The notes beneath the pieces were generated by a model. The model was not told the origin of the DNA. It saw only the letters and a list, made by a program, of their open reading frames with translations, and did not search any database. Source: Rhodobacter sp. CZR27 (lineage in GTDB: Bacteria > Pseudomonadota > Alphaproteobacteria > Rhodobacterales > Rhodobacteraceae). From it: DNA of 64,000 nt. The stretch's first letter is position 1; every line of letters starts with the position of its first letter. Both the position numbers and the translations under genes were made by a program. Location of the stretch: contig NZ_CP023548.1 in NCBI RefSeq assembly GCF_002407205.1, positions 3,100,001 to 3,164,000 on the forward strand, read 5' to 3'. This document shows positions 10,132 to 19,981 of the stretch, one piece after another.

Positions 10132-10740
10132 ATGCGCCTCTACGCCTCGCCTACCTCTCCCTTCGTGCGCAAGGTCGATGTGGTCCTGCACGAGACGGGC
10201 CTTCTCGACCGGGTGGAGCGTGTCCCTGCCGGCGGCACCCCGGTGGATCCGGGAAGCCTGCCGCTGGCGCTCAATCCGCTGGGCAAGATCCCCGTGCTGG
10301 GGCGCGACGAGGGGCCGGCGCTCTACGACAGCCGGGTGATCTGCCGCTACCTCGATTCGCTGGCATCGGCGGGGCTTTACCCGCAGCCGCCGCGGCTCTG
10401 GGATGCGCTGACGCTGGAGGCGACGGCGGACGGGATGCTCGAAGCCGCCGTGCTCATGGTCTACGAGGTGCGGACCCGCCCCGAGGAAAAGCGCCACGAA
10501 CCCTGGGTCGAGGGCCAGTGGAACAAGATCGCCCGCGCGCTTGATGCGGTCGAGGCCCGCTGGCTGAGCCAGCTCCGCGGCCCGCTCGACATCGGCCAGA
10601 TCGCGATGGGCTGCGCGCTGGCCTATCTCGACTTCCGCCACGGCACCCGTGACTGGCGCAAGAGCAGGCCCGGGCTGGCCGAGTGGGAAGCCGGTTTCTC
10701 CGCCCGCCCCTCGATGATGGCCACCGTTCCCGTCGCCTGA
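10132..10740 (+). CDS. Glutathione S-transferase family protein
   Basis: A 202-residue cytosolic GST. The thioredoxin-like N-domain starts MRLYASPTSPFVRKV with the S/P active-site segment at 7-11. It contains the cis-proline block NPLGKIPVL (about 49-57) and the glutathione-binding YDSRVICRYL (about 65-74). The all-helical C-domain runs from about 90. Close relatives are annotated only as GSTs; substrate is unknown. It forms a pair with the 102-residue gene upstream. Confidence 0.9.
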   Translation: MRLYASPTSPFVRKVDVVLHETGLLDRVERVPAGGTPVDPGSLPLALNPLGKIPVLGRDEGPALYDSRVICRYLDSLASAGLYPQPPRLWDALTLEATADGMLEAAVLMVYEVRTRPEEKRHEPWVEGQWNKIARALDAVEARWLSQLRGPLDIGQIAMGCALAYLDFRHGTRDWRKSRPGLAEWEAGFSARPSMMATVPVA

Positions 10741-11253
10741 GGGGGAATCGGGGCGCTCCGCCACAGGCCGACCCGGTCCGCCGCTGCCGCGACGCCCACC
10801 TGCCGCGAAGCCGGGACAGGAGTCGAATCGCCGATCCGTCCGGACCCATTTCCGCGCCTCGCCTTCCCCAGCGAGGGCTTCCGAACGGCATCGCGGCGCC
10901 GCCGGCCCGCAGCCTGCGGCCGCCGAAGCGGTCGATCTAGATTACGAACATTTCAAGATTTGCAACCCCAGGATGTGCCGGACTGCCGCCACGCGGGCGG
11001 CGGCCGGGCCCGCGGCGACCGCCCGGCGGCGCCCCGGCCCCCGCGCTTTTTCCGTGCTGAATCATGGGGCAGAGAGCTGCCCCGGATGGGCTCCGGACAG
11101 GCATCCGGCGCGCCCGCGAAAAGCGTGCTGCGCCTGTTTGTCCGCTGGACGCAACGCCGCATGGGAATTAGAAGGCGACAGGCAAGGCTGCGTGCGCATC
11201 GCGGCCCCGTCATCTTGTGGGCCTGCAGCGGCCCGAGGAAGGGAGAAGTTCTC
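10741..11253 (+). promoter_or_regulatory. 513-bp upstream region of the bc1 operon, no gene seen
   Basis: No credible gene lies here. An AT-rich patch at about 10937-10970 stands out from the GC-rich surroundings and is a plausible promoter zone, although I found no convincing -35/-10 pair. A perfect 7-bp hairpin (11066-11072 with 11077-11083, loop AGAG) without a T-run could lie in a long petA leader. The expression signals of the bc1 operon should be in this stretch. Confidence 0.5.
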
Positions 11254-11817
11254 GTGTCAAACGCAGAAGATCACGCAGGCACCCGGAGGGATTTCCTGTA
11301 CTACGCCACGGCGGGTGCCGGGGCAGTGGCCACGGGCGCTGCCGTCTGGCCTCTGATCAATCAGATGAACCCCTCGGCGGACGTGCAGGCTCTCGCCTCC
11401 ATCTTCGTTGATGTAAGCGCGGTGGAGCCGGGGGTCCAGCTCACGGTCAAGTTCCTCGGGAAGCCGATCTTCATCCGCCGCCGCACCGAAGCCGACATCG
11501 AACTCGGCCGCTCGGTCCAGCTCGGCGAGCTGGTGGACACGAATGCCCGCAACGCCAACATCGACGCCGGCGCCGAGGCGACGGACCAGAACCGCACCCT
11601 CGACGAAGCCGGCGAATGGCTGGTGATGTGGGGCGTGTGCACCCACCTCGGCTGCGTGCCGATCGGCGGCGTCTCGGGTGACTTCGGCGGCTGGTTCTGC
11701 CCCTGCCACGGCTCGCACTACGACAGCGCCGGCCGCATCCGCAAAGGTCCCGCTCCGCAGAACCTGCCGATCCCCCTCGCCAAGTTCATCGACGAAACCA
11801 CTCTCCAGCTCGGGTAA
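11254..11817 (+). CDS. petA: Ubiquinol-cytochrome c reductase Rieske iron-sulfur subunit
   Basis: A 187-residue Rieske protein, the same length as R. sphaeroides FbcF and nearly identical to it from memory. A Tat-type RRDF motif (11-14) precedes the single membrane anchor (about 18-38). The 2Fe-2S ligands are C129, H131, C149 and H152, with the disulfide cysteines C134 and C151. It moves electrons from ubiquinol to cytochrome c1 in the inner membrane. The start is GTG at 11254, preceded by GGGAGAAG, and matches the known N-terminus [10 protein letters not shown]. It is first in petABC. Confidence 0.98.
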   Translation: MSNAEDHAGTRRDFLYYATAGAGAVATGAAVWPLINQMNPSADVQALASIFVDVSAVEPGVQLTVKFLGKPIFIRRRTEADIELGRSVQLGELVDTNARNANIDAGAEATDQNRTLDEAGEWLVMWGVCTHLGCVPIGGVSGDFGGWFCPCHGSHYDSAGRIRKGPAPQNLPIPLAKFIDETTLQLG

Positions 11818-11829
11818 GGAACGCCAGTC

Positions 11830-13167
11830 ATGTCCGGAATCCCCCACGACCATTACGAGCCCAGGACAGGCGCCGAGCAGTGGCTGCACCGCCGGCTGCC
11901 CATCGTCGGGCTGCTCTACGACACCATCATGATCCCCACGCCCAAGAACCTGAACTGGATGTGGATCTGGGGCATCGTGCTGACCTTCTGCCTCGTGCTG
12001 CAGATCGTCACCGGCATCATCCTGGCGATGCACTACACGCCGCATGTCGACCTGGCCTTCGCCTCGCTCGAGCACATCATGCGCAACGTGAACGGCGGCC
12101 ACATGCTGCGCTACCTGCATGCGAACGGCGCCTCGCTGTTCTTCATCGCGGTGTATCTGCACATCTTCCGCGGCCTCTACTACGGCAGCTACAAGGCCCC
12201 GCGCGAGATCACCTGGATCATCGGCATGCTGATCTACCTCGCGATGATGGCCACCGCCTTCATGGGCTACGTGCTGCCGTGGGGCCAGATGTCGTTCTGG
12301 GGCGCCACCGTGATCACCGGCCTGTTCGGTGCGATCCCGGGCATCGGCGCGCCGATCCAGACCTGGCTGCTTGGCGGGCCCGCCGTGGACAACGCGACGC
12401 TCAACCGCTTCTTCTCGCTGCACTATCTGCTGCCCTTCGTGATCGCCGCGCTTGTTGCGCTGCACATCTGGGCCTTCCACTCGACCGGCAACAACAACCC
12501 GACCGGCGTCGAAGTGCGCCGCACGTCCAAGACCGAAGCCCAGAAGGACTCCCTTCCGTTCTGGCCCTACTTCGTGATCAAGGACCTGTTCGCGCTCGCG
12601 GTCGTGATGCTGGTGTTCTTCGCCATCGTCGGCTTCATGCCGAACTACCTCGGCCACCCCGACAACTACATCGAGGCGAACCCGCTCTCGACCCCGGCCC
12701 ACATCGTGCCGGAATGGTACTTCCTGCCGTTCTACGCGATCCTGCGCGCCTTCACCGCCGACGTCTGGGTGGTGCAGATCGTGCAGTTCATCACCTTCGG
12801 CATCGTCGACGCCAAGTTCTTCGGCGTGCTCGCCATGTTCGGCGCGATCCTCGTGATGGCGCTCGCGCCGTGGCTTGACACCTCGCCGGTCCGCTCGGGC
12901 CGCTACCGCCCGATGTTCAAGACCTACTTCTGGCTTCTGGTGGTGGACTTCGTGGTGCTGACCTGGGTTGGTGCGCAGCAGACCACCTTCCCCTACGACT
13001 GGATCTCGCTGATCGCCTCGACCTACTGGTTCGCCTACTTCCTGGTGATCCTGCCGGTCCTGGGAGCGATCGAGAAACCGGTGGCTGCGCCCGCGACCAT
13101 CGAGGAAGACTTCAACGCCCACTACTCGCCGGCAACCGGCGGCACGAAGACCGTCGTGGCCGAGTAA
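11830..13167 (+). CDS. petB: Cytochrome b of the bc1 complex
   Basis: A 445-residue polytopic membrane protein, the R. sphaeroides length. The four heme ligands are exactly placed: H97 and H198 for one b heme, H111 and H212 for the other. The Qo-site PEWY motif lies near 294. Eight membrane helices are visible. The C-terminal [13 protein letters not shown] tail is typical of Rhodobacter. It starts 12 bp after petA and is followed 17 bp later by petC, all in one operon. It oxidises quinol at Qo and reduces quinone at Qi. Confidence 0.98.
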   Translation: MSGIPHDHYEPRTGAEQWLHRRLPIVGLLYDTIMIPTPKNLNWMWIWGIVLTFCLVLQIVTGIILAMHYTPHVDLAFASLEHIMRNVNGGHMLRYLHANGASLFFIAVYLHIFRGLYYGSYKAPREITWIIGMLIYLAMMATAFMGYVLPWGQMSFWGATVITGLFGAIPGIGAPIQTWLLGGPAVDNATLNRFFSLHYLLPFVIAALVALHIWAFHSTGNNNPTGVEVRRTSKTEAQKDSLPFWPYFVIKDLFALAVVMLVFFAIVGFMPNYLGHPDNYIEANPLSTPAHIVPEWYFLPFYAILRAFTADVWVVQIVQFITFGIVDAKFFGVLAMFGAILVMALAPWLDTSPVRSGRYRPMFKTYFWLLVVDFVVLTWVGAQQTTFPYDWISLIASTYWFAYFLVILPVLGAIEKPVAAPATIEEDFNAHYSPATGGTKTVVAE

Positions 13168-13184
13168 GGGAAAGGACATTGACG

Positions 13185-14039
13185 ATGATCCGCACATTCA
13201 CCCTCACAGCCGCCACGGCGCTCGCCCTGTCGGGCGGCGTGGCGATGGCGGCCGGCGGCGGCCACATCAAGGACGTTGACTTCGCCTTCGAGGGTCCGTT
13301 CGGCACCTTCGACCAGCACCAGCTGCAGCGCGGCCTTCAGGTCTATACCGAGGTCTGCTCAGCCTGCCACGGGATGAAGTATGTCCCGATCCGGACGCTG
13401 GCTGACGACGGCGGCCCCGAGCTGCCGGCCGATCAGGTCCGCGCCTACGCCACCCAGTTCACCGTCGTCGACGAGGAAACCGGCGAGGACCGCGAGGGCA
13501 AGCCGACCGACCACTTCCCGGTTTCGGCGCTCGAGAACGCGCCCGACCTGAGCCTGATGGCCAAGGCCCGCGCGGGCTTCCACGGCCCGATGGGCACGGG
13601 CCTCAGCCAGCTCTTCAACGGCATGGGCGGGCCGGAATACATCTATTCGGTCCTGACTGGCTTCGAAGAGACCCCGGCTTGCGCCGAGGGCAACGAGCCC
13701 GAGGGCTTCTACTACAACGTGGCCTTCCAGAACGGCGGCGTGCCGGACAGCTGCAAGGACGCGAACGGCGTGAAGAAGGTCGCGGGCAGCTGGATCGCCA
13801 TGCCGCCTCCGCTGATGGACGACCTCGTGACCTATGCCGACGGGCATGACGCCAGCGTCTCGTCGATGGCCGAGGACGTCTCCGCCTTCCTGATGTGGGC
13901 GGCCGAGCCGAAGCTGATGGCGCGCAAGCAGGCCGGGCTGACCGCGGTGGTGTTCCTCACGGTGCTTTCGGTCCTGCTCTACCTGACGAACAAGCGGGTC
14001 TGGTCCACCGTCAAGGGCGACAAGAAGAAAAGCGCCTGA
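13185..14039 (+). CDS. petC: Cytochrome c1 of the bc1 complex
   Basis: A 284-residue precursor. A Sec signal peptide (1-22, ending AMA) exports the N-terminus. The heme c motif CSACH is at 58-62, the axial methionine lies in IAMPPPL near 205, and a C-terminal anchor (about 253-270) holds it in the membrane. The extra cysteine pair in the ETPAC...PDSC region is the disulfide known from Rhodobacter c1. ATG 13185 is preferred over the in-frame TTG at 13179 because AAAGGA is 8 bases upstream of it. The sequence differs noticeably from my memory of R. sphaeroides c1. Confidence 0.97.
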   Translation: MIRTFTLTAATALALSGGVAMAAGGGHIKDVDFAFEGPFGTFDQHQLQRGLQVYTEVCSACHGMKYVPIRTLADDGGPELPADQVRAYATQFTVVDEETGEDREGKPTDHFPVSALENAPDLSLMAKARAGFHGPMGTGLSQLFNGMGGPEYIYSVLTGFEETPACAEGNEPEGFYYNVAFQNGGVPDSCKDANGVKKVAGSWIAMPPPLMDDLVTYADGHDASVSSMAEDVSAFLMWAAEPKLMARKQAGLTAVVFLTVLSVLLYLTNKRVWSTVKGDKKKSA

Positions 14040-14059
14040 TCCCTGATCAGGCAAGCGAT

Positions 14060-14085
14060 GGGCCCCGCTTCGGCGGGGCCCTTTT
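14060..14085 (+). terminator. Intrinsic terminator of petABC
   Basis: GGGCCCCGC (14060-14068) pairs with GCGGGGCCC (14073-14081), loop TTCG, followed by TTTT, 20 bp behind the petC stop. It also separates the operon from the convergent thiQ. Confidence 0.88.
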
Positions 14086-14104
14086 CATTTGCGCGCAGCC
14101 CTCG

Positions 14105-14800
14105 TCAGCGGCCGAGGTAGTCGCGCAGCGCCGGTGGCGGGTCGGCAAACAGCCCCGCCGTGGGCCGCGGCGCATCGGCCCGGCCATCGGCGACCAGAAC
14201 GGTGCGGTCCGCAAAGCTGCGGGCATCGGCGGGATCGTGCGTCACCATCAGGACCAGCGCACCGGTGTCCGTCGCGATCTCCTCCACCAGCGCCAGCATT
14301 TCGGCCTTGAGCGCGGGCCCGAGGGCCGCGAAGGGTTCGTCCAGCAGCAGGATGGGCCGCGCGCGAAGCAGGGCACGCGCCAGCGCGGCGCGGCCCTGCT
14401 GCCCGCCCGACAGCCGCCCGGGCAGGGCCGTGCCCAGCCCGCCCAGCCCCACCTGCTCCAGCGCCTCGTCGATCCGCGCCCGGTCCTCGCGTCCGAGCCG
14501 CAACGCCGGCGATATGCCCAGACCGAGGTTCTGCCGCAGCGACAGGTGGGGAAACAGGTTCTGGTCCTGAAACAGCACGCTGACCGGCCGCCGACCTGGC
14601 GGAAGCGGCGTCAGATCCTCGCCCCGCCACAGGACGCGCCCGTCGGCCGGGGCGATGAATCCCGCAATGGTCATCAGCAGCGTGGACTTGCCACCGCCGG
14701 AGGGGCCGATGACGGCGATGCGCTCGCCTGCCTCGGCCTGCCAGTCGGCGCGAAGCTCGAACCCGTCGATCACGACATGCAGGGAGTCAAGCCGAAGCAT
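14105..14800 (-). CDS. thiQ: Thiamine ABC transporter ATP-binding protein
   Basis: A 231-residue ABC ATPase. Walker A GPSGGGKST is at 32-40, the signature LSGGQQ near 128, Walker B LLLDEPFAALG near 150 and the H-loop histidine in VTHDP near 185. Family members begin MLRLD, so ATG 14800 is preferred to the in-frame GTG at 14812. It overlaps the end of thiP by 14 bases and is the third gene of the riboswitch-controlled thiBPQ operon. It drives uptake of thiamine or TPP by ThiP. Confidence 0.94.
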   Translation of the reverse strand: MLRLDSLHVVIDGFELRADWQAEAGERIAVIGPSGGGKSTLLMTIAGFIAPADGRVLWRGEDLTPLPPGRRPVSVLFQDQNLFPHLSLRQNLGLGISPALRLGREDRARIDEALEQVGLGGLGTALPGRLSGGQQGRAALARALLRARPILLLDEPFAALGPALKAEMLALVEEIATDTGALVLMVTHDPADARSFADRTVLVADGRADAPRPTAGLFADPPPALRDYLGR

Positions 14801-16304
14801 GGCGCCCCGCACGATCGAAGACCCAGAACAGGGCGAAGCTGGTCAGCACCAGCAGGAGTGCCGCAGCAGCCGCCTGCTCCATCCGGTAGGCGCCCATCAG
14901 CCGCTGGACGAGCAAGGGCAGCGTCGCCCCGCCCTCGCCCGCAAAGAGCGCGATGACGCCCAGATCCCCCATCGCCAGCGCCGCCGACACGCCCAGCGCG
15001 AAGCCCAGCGGCCGGCGCAGGCGGGGCAACGTCAGCCAGCGCAGCCGCGCCAATCCCCTCAAGTCCAGCGCCGCCGCCAGCCGCCCGTAGTCCGCCTGCA
15101 GCGCGCGGGCCTCGGGCGCGAGGATGCGGAAGGCGAAGGGCAGCGACAGCACGGCGTTCACCAGCATCGTGACCGGAAGGGCAATGCGCGACGGGTTCAC
15201 GAAGGGATGGGCGGCAAGGAAGAGGCCCGTGCCCAGCACGAGAGACGAGGCCGCCAGCGGAAGCGTCGCCACCAGCCCGAAGGCGGGTGCGGCCAGCGCG
15301 AGCACCAGCGCCCCCGACACCGCCAGCAGCGCCGATGGGAGCGCTACGGCAAGCGACCGGCCGGCCGCCGCCCAGACCTCGGGCGGCAGCGACAGCAAGC
15401 CCGGCACCCCGCGGGCGACCACCATCCCCAAGGGGAGGATCAGGAAGGCCGCCGCGGCGGAAAGTGTCACGGCATCGGCGAAGCGTCTCCAGCCGCCGGG
15501 GGCGAGGGTCACGGGCTTCCGGTCAAGACCGGCGCCGAACCCGGCCGGCAACGCGACCGCCCCGGCGGACAGCACCGCCGCCGCGCAGATCGCGAACTGC
15601 AGCGTGGCCAGCAGCGCGGCCCGCCCAAGGTCGAACTCGAAGCGCAGCGCCTGGAAGATCGCAAGCTCGACCGTCGTCGCCCCTGGCCCGCCGCCCAGCG
15701 TCAGCGCCACGGCGAAGCTCGACAGGCAGATGACGAAGATCACGAGCAGGGTCCCCGGCAGCACCTCGCGCAGCATCGGCCGCTCCAGATGGCGCCCGAC
15801 ATCGCGGGGTGTGAGGCCAAGCGACTCGGCGAGGCGGAACCGCTCGGCCGGGATCGCCAGCCACCCCTGCAGGATCAGCCGCACCGCAAACGGCATGTTG
15901 AAGAAGACATGGGCCAGCACCACGCCGTGCAGGCCGTAGACCGACACGGGCGGCAGGCCCAGCGCCTCCAGCCCGCGGTTCAGCAGGCCCGAGCGTCCGA
16001 AGACCGCCAGCAGGCCCAGGACCGCCACGATGACCGGCAACAGGAAGGGCGCGCCCAGCAGGGCGATCAGCAGGCCGCGCCCCGGAAAGCGCCGCCGCGC
16101 CAAGGCGCGCGCGACCGGCACCGCCAGCGCGACCGACACCACGGCCGACAGCGCCGCCTGGGTCAGCGTGAAGCGCACCGCCGCCCAGTCCGCCGGGCCG
16201 AGGCCCGCAGCATCGCCCGCCCGCGCCAACACCAGCGCGAGCGGCCCCAGCGTCAGCGCAACCAGCGCCGCGCCGAGGCTCAGCGCGAGAGCGCGGACTG
16301 CCAT
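14787..16304 (-). CDS. thiP: Thiamine ABC transporter permease
   Basis: A 505-residue inner-membrane permease made of two fused binding-protein-dependent transport modules, each with about six membrane helices and an EAA loop (around RLAESLGLTPRDVGR and AALDLRGLARLRWLT). This duplicated layout matches ThiP and FbpB types; the riboswitch and thiB settle the choice. The ATG at 16304 lies inside the last codons of thiB (25-base overlap); the long open frame further upstream is thiB read out of frame. Confidence 0.93.
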   Translation of the reverse strand: MAVRALALSLGAALVALTLGPLALVLARAGDAAGLGPADWAAVRFTLTQAALSAVVSVALAVPVARALARRRFPGRGLLIALLGAPFLLPVIVAVLGLLAVFGRSGLLNRGLEALGLPPVSVYGLHGVVLAHVFFNMPFAVRLILQGWLAIPAERFRLAESLGLTPRDVGRHLERPMLREVLPGTLLVIFVICLSSFAVALTLGGGPGATTVELAIFQALRFEFDLGRAALLATLQFAICAAAVLSAGAVALPAGFGAGLDRKPVTLAPGGWRRFADAVTLSAAAAFLILPLGMVVARGVPGLLSLPPEVWAAAGRSLAVALPSALLAVSGALVLALAAPAFGLVATLPLAASSLVLGTGLFLAAHPFVNPSRIALPVTMLVNAVLSLPFAFRILAPEARALQADYGRLAAALDLRGLARLRWLTLPRLRRPLGFALGVSAALAMGDLGVIALFAGEGGATLPLLVQRLMGAYRMEQAAAAALLLVLTSFALFWVFDRAGRHASA

Positions 16305-17263
16305 TCGGCCAGCGCCCCCTGCCGCAGGGCCCGGGCCTCCTCGGGCGGCAGCAGCAGCGAACGGGCGGGCTGCACCAGCGTGTCGAAGCCCGCGGGCAGC
16401 CCGGCCTGCGGCCGCTTGGCCGGATACATCCAGTTCGTGGTGGGGATCACCGACTGCACCGGCTCTTCCAGCAGGAAGCGCAGGAAGCGGTCGGCCAGTT
16501 CCGGCTGATCGGTCGAGGCGAGCTTGCCCGCGACCTCGACCTGCAGATAGTGCCCCTCGGCGAAGGCGGCGGCGGCCTTGCTGTCGTCCTTCTCGGAGAT
16601 CAGGTGATAGGCTGGCGAGGTGGTGTAGCTCAGCACCATGTCGGCCTCGCCCTCGAGGAACAGGCCATAGGCCTCGGACCAGCCGGGCGTGACGGTCACG
16701 ATGTTGTCGGCCAGCCCCTGCCAGATCCCGGCTGCGCGGTCGCCGTAGGCTGCCTTGACCCACATCAGCAGCCCGAGACCGGGGGTCGAGCTGCGCGGGT
16801 CCTGGATCACGATCGTCGCATCCGACGCCGCCAGTTCCTCGAACGAGGCCGAAACCTTGGCCATGTCGCGTTTGTGGACGAAGGCGAACCAGCCCCAGTC
16901 GAAGGGCAGGAACAGCGGGTCCTGCCACGCCACCGGCAGGTCGAGCGTCGCCTCGATGCCATGCGGTGCGAAGAGGTCCGTGGCCGCCGCCGCGGCGGTC
17001 AGGTTGGTGTCGAGGCCCAGCACCACATCGGCCTCGGTCCGTGCGCCCTCCAGCTGGACGCGCGCGAGCAGCGCCGCACCGTCACCCGCGCCGATCAGGC
17101 GCAGGTCGCAGCCGCAGACAGCCTCGAAGGCGGTCTCGACCGCCGGGCCGGGGCCCCATTCCGAGGTAAAGCTGTCATAGGTCAGCACGGTCAACACGGG
17201 GGTCTCGGCGGCCGCCACAGTGGCCGTCAGCACGAAACCCGCAGCAAGCACAGGAAGTTTCAT
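16280..17263 (-). CDS. thiB: Thiamine-binding periplasmic protein
   Basis: A 327-residue substrate-binding protein with a signal peptide (1-19, cleavage after AAA). The mature part starts TPVLTVLTYDSFTSEWGPGP, the typical ThiB opening, and has the WGWFAFVHKRD and PGLGLLMWVKA blocks of the family. It delivers thiamine or its phosphates to ThiP. It is the first gene behind the TPP riboswitch and overlaps thiP. Confidence 0.95.
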   Translation of the reverse strand: MKLPVLAAGFVLTATVAAAETPVLTVLTYDSFTSEWGPGPAVETAFEAVCGCDLRLIGAGDGAALLARVQLEGARTEADVVLGLDTNLTAAAAATDLFAPHGIEATLDLPVAWQDPLFLPFDWGWFAFVHKRDMAKVSASFEELAASDATIVIQDPRSSTPGLGLLMWVKAAYGDRAAGIWQGLADNIVTVTPGWSEAYGLFLEGEADMVLSYTTSPAYHLISEKDDSKAAAAFAEGHYLQVEVAGKLASTDQPELADRFLRFLLEEPVQSVIPTTNWMYPAKRPQAGLPAGFDTLVQPARSLLLPPEEARALRQGALAEWQSALSR

Positions 17264-17307
17264 CGCATCCTCTTCTCACGTCGGGCGGAGTCGGGATGGA
17301 GGATCCA

Positions 17308-17392
17308 TGCACCTTCCCTCCGCCGGTCCTAACCGGGTCAGGTTCAACGGGTTCGCTTGCGCATCTCAGCCCTTCCGGGCACCCCGAGGTAT
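17308..17392 (-). promoter_or_regulatory. TPP riboswitch (THI element) controlling thiBPQ
   Basis: Read on the minus strand, the segment has the diagnostic blocks of a TPP aptamer in order: GGGGTGCC, GCTGAGA, CCCGTTGAACCTGA, CCGGTTAGGACCGGCG and GAGGGAAGG. ACCT at the 5' end can pair with AGGT at the 3' end to close P1. It lies about 45 bp before the thiB ATG. When TPP is bound it should shut off transporter expression, probably through the ribosome site because no clear terminator lies between aptamer and gene. Confidence 0.95.
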
Positions 17393-17509
17393 CACCGACC
17401 ATATCGGCCCGCCCCGCCGCCGCAAGGACAAAGGCGGGATTGCGGCGCAGAATCCGGTTCCCCGGCGGCGGCTTCTGTCCTATGGCTCGGCCCAAACGGG
17501 GACATCGCC

Positions 17510-18619
17510 ATGAGCTTCAACACCTTCGGCCACCTCTTCCGCGTCACCACCTGGGGCGAGAGCCACGGCCCCGCGCTTGGCGCCACGGTGGACGGCTGCC
17601 CGCCCGGCATCGCCATCGAGCCTGCCGCAATCCAGCACTGGCTGGACCGCAGGAAGCCCGGGCAGAGCCGCTTCACCACCCAGCGGCAGGAGCCTGACGA
17701 GGTCCGCATCCTCTCCGGCACCTTCGAGGGCCGGTCCACCGGCACGCCGATCCAATTGATGATCGAGAACACCGACCAGCGCTCGAAGGACTATGGCGAT
17801 ATCGCCCAGAGCTTCCGGCCCGGCCATGCCGACATCACCTATCACTGGAAATACGGCCTGCGGGACCATCGCGGCGGCGGGCGCTCCTCGGCGCGCGAGA
17901 CGGCGGCGCGGGTCGCCGCGGGCGGCATTGCCCGGGCGGCGCTGGCCGCGCTGGTGCCAGAGTTGAGGATAACCGGCTACATGGTCCAGATCGGCCCGCA
18001 TGGCATCGACCCCGCCCGGTTCGACGCCTCCGAGATCGAGCGCAACCCGTTCTGGTGCCCGGATGCCGAAACCGCCGCCCGCTGGAGCGATTATCTCGAC
18101 GACCTGCGCAAGGCGCATGACTCGGTCGGTGCCATCGTCGAGGTGCGGGCCTCGGGCGTGCCGGCGGGCCTCGGTGCGCCGATCTATGGCAAGCTCGACA
18201 GCGACCTTGCCGCAGCGATGATGTCGATCAACGCCGTGAAGGGGGTCGAGATCGGCGAGGGCATGGCGGCAGCCACGCTCACCGGCAGCGCCAATGCCGA
18301 CGAGATCCGCATGGGGCCGAATGGTCCGCAGTTCCTGTCGAACCACGCGGGCGGCATCCTCGGCGGGATTTCGACGGGACAGGACGTGGTGGTGCGCTTC
18401 GCGGTGAAGCCCACGTCGTCGATCCTCACCCCGCGCCGCTCGGTCAATGTCGAGGGCCGGGAGGTCGATGTGGTGACGAAGGGTCGCCACGATCCCTGCG
18501 TGGGCATCCGGGCCGTCCCGGTGGGCGAGGCGATGATGGCCTGCGTGCTGCTCGACCATCTGCTGCTGGACCGTGGCCAGACCGGCGGGGCGCGCGGCCG
18601 GATCGGTCAGGGCGCCTGA
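17510..18619 (+). CDS. aroC: Chorismate synthase
   Basis: A 369-residue FMN-dependent enzyme that turns EPSP into chorismate, the last shared step of aromatic synthesis. It starts [20 protein letters not shown], and the histidine of GESHG is the catalytic acid. The [15 protein letters not shown] block (about 124-138) and [13 protein letters not shown] near the C-terminus are family signatures. The ATG at 17510 gives the normal N-terminus. It is divergent from thiB, with the riboswitch between them, and overlaps the convergent exporter gene by 13 bases. Confidence 0.98.
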   Translation: MSFNTFGHLFRVTTWGESHGPALGATVDGCPPGIAIEPAAIQHWLDRRKPGQSRFTTQRQEPDEVRILSGTFEGRSTGTPIQLMIENTDQRSKDYGDIAQSFRPGHADITYHWKYGLRDHRGGGRSSARETAARVAAGGIARAALAALVPELRITGYMVQIGPHGIDPARFDASEIERNPFWCPDAETAARWSDYLDDLRKAHDSVGAIVEVRASGVPAGLGAPIYGKLDSDLAAAMMSINAVKGVEIGEGMAAATLTGSANADEIRMGPNGPQFLSNHAGGILGGISTGQDVVVRFAVKPTSSILTPRRSVNVEGREVDVVTKGRHDPCVGIRAVPVGEAMMACVLLDHLLLDRGQTGGARGRIGQGA

Positions 18620-19488
18620 CGCTCCGGCATCTTCGACATCTGCACCGCGAGGATGCCGGCCGCGATCACCACGACGCCCACGGCATCCCAGATCCCCATC
18701 CGCTCGCCCAGAAGCACGGCCGCCACCGCCACCCCGAAGAACGGGTTGAGGAAGTGGAAGGTCGCCGCCCGCACCGCTCCGATGCGCCCGACCAACAGGA
18801 ACCAGATCCAGGTGGCAAGCAAGCCCGGCACCAGCGTGGTATAGGCGAAGGCCAGCACGAGGCTCGCGCTCCAGCGGACTTCGGGCGCGCCTTCCGTCAG
18901 CACCGCCACCGGGGCCAGCGCGGCCGCCCCCACCAGCATCTGCAGCCCCACGATCATCAGCAGGTTCCCGCCCGAGGAGGCCACCCGCACCGTCAGGGTG
19001 GCCGCCGTCAATGCGATCACGCCGATGGCGCAAAGCAGGAAACCCAGCAGATCCTCGCCGCCCGACAGCCGCGTGCCCATGATCAGCGCGACGCCCGTCA
19101 TCCCGGCGACAAGGCCCAGGGCGGTCAGCGGCCGCAGGCGCTCGCGGAAGATCAGCCAGCCTGCCAGCGCCACCAGCAGCGGCATGGTCGAGGCGACGAT
19201 GGCCGCGAAGCTCGCGCTCACCCAGCGCATGGCGACGAAGTTCACGCCCAGATAAAGCGCGTTCTGGCACAGCCCGAAGATCACCACGCCGCGCCATTGC
19301 GCGCGGTTCAGCCGGGCGCTCTGGCCGAGCGCCGCGCCGATCGCCAGCGCCAGCAGGCCCGAGATCAGGAACCGCAGTGAAAGCGCCCCCAGCGGCGGGG
19401 CCTGGGCCACGATGATCCGGGCCGATGCGAAGGCCGAGGACCACATGAAGGCGAAGGCCAGGCCCATCGCGATGCTGCGCAGATCCAT
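18607..19488 (-). CDS. DMT superfamily (EamA) transporter
   Basis: A 293-residue inner-membrane protein with ten hydrophobic segments forming two EamA repeats (about 5-135 and 150-280), the layout of drug/metabolite exporters such as RhaT or YdcZ-type amino-acid exporters. The N-terminal [16 protein letters not shown] block is typical. ATG 19488 is chosen because GGAGGGCGGA precedes it. Substrate cannot be read from the sequence. Its 3' end overlaps aroC by 13 bases, tail to tail. Confidence 0.9.
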   Translation of the reverse strand: MDLRSIAMGLAFAFMWSSAFASARIIVAQAPPLGALSLRFLISGLLALAIGAALGQSARLNRAQWRGVVIFGLCQNALYLGVNFVAMRWVSASFAAIVASTMPLLVALAGWLIFRERLRPLTALGLVAGMTGVALIMGTRLSGGEDLLGFLLCAIGVIALTAATLTVRVASSGGNLLMIVGLQMLVGAAALAPVAVLTEGAPEVRWSASLVLAFAYTTLVPGLLATWIWFLLVGRIGAVRAATFHFLNPFFGVAVAAVLLGERMGIWDAVGVVVIAAGILAVQMSKMPERQAP

Positions 19489-19510
19489 TCCGCCCTCCGC
19501 TTGCCGTCTC

Positions 19511-19539
19511 AAAGAAAAAGGGCCGCCGAACGGCGACCC
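19511..19539 (-). terminator. Intrinsic terminator of the HU gene
   Basis: On the minus strand an 8-bp stem (19539-19532 with 19527-19520, including one G-U pair, loop GTTC) is followed by TTTTTCTTT. It lies 26 bp behind the HU stop and upstream of the exporter start. Confidence 0.85.
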
Positions 19540-19564
19540 CGGGTGAAGCGCGCCAGTGGCCTGC

Positions 19565-19852
19565 TCAGGCGTTCACGCTGTCCTTCAGCGCCTTGGCGAT
19601 GGTGAATTTCACCTGCTTGTCGGCGGCCTTGGTCACCTGCTCGCCGGTGGCGGGGTTGCGAACCTGACGCTCCGGCCGCTCGCGGCAGACGACCTTGCCG
19701 AGGCCCGGCAGCGTGACCGCACCGCCGGCCGCCACTTCGCGCGCCACGATGGCAGCAATCGCGTCGAGCGCCGCGCCCGCCGTCTTCTTGTCGGCGCCCA
19801 TCTCGTCGGCGAGGGTCGCGACAAGCTGCGTCTTGGTCATCGGTTTCGACAT
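19565..19852 (-). CDS. hup: HU-family DNA-binding protein
   Basis: A 95-residue histone-like protein. The N-terminal helices (TKTQLVATLADEMG, KKTAGAALDAIAAIV) form the dimer body. The beta arm contains the RNPATGEQ signature (about 65-72), whose proline intercalates into DNA. The C-terminal KFTIAKALKDSVN is typical of HU. A tight GGAG site precedes the ATG; an alternative start four codons on (MTKTQ) is possible. It bends DNA non-specifically and organises the nucleoid. It is monocistronic with its own terminator. Confidence 0.95.
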   Translation of the reverse strand: MSKPMTKTQLVATLADEMGADKKTAGAALDAIAAIVAREVAAGGAVTLPGLGKVVCRERPERQVRNPATGEQVTKAADKQVKFTIAKALKDSVNA

Positions 19853-19981
19853 GAGAGTCTCCTGGTCTTGCCCCGCTGGACACGGGGTCTGTTCCTGCCT
19901 CTGGGGGCGAATTCAAGGGCTACACCTTGTTTCGCAGCATAAATCAAGCCCTTTTGCCGGATTTCCCCCGCGTCACCTCGC

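Noticed and set aside
10953..11213. 86-codon minus-strand frame in the bc1 upstream region
   Set aside because: Composition resembles non-coding GC-rich DNA, no ribosome site, no recognisable feature; treated as intergenic.
11257..13197. 646-codon frame antisense to petA/petB
   Set aside because: Shadow of the cytochrome bc1 genes.
14655..16508. 617-codon frame rich in Q, R and H opposite thiP/thiQ
   Set aside because: Low-complexity composition, no domain, opposite a riboswitch-controlled transporter operon.
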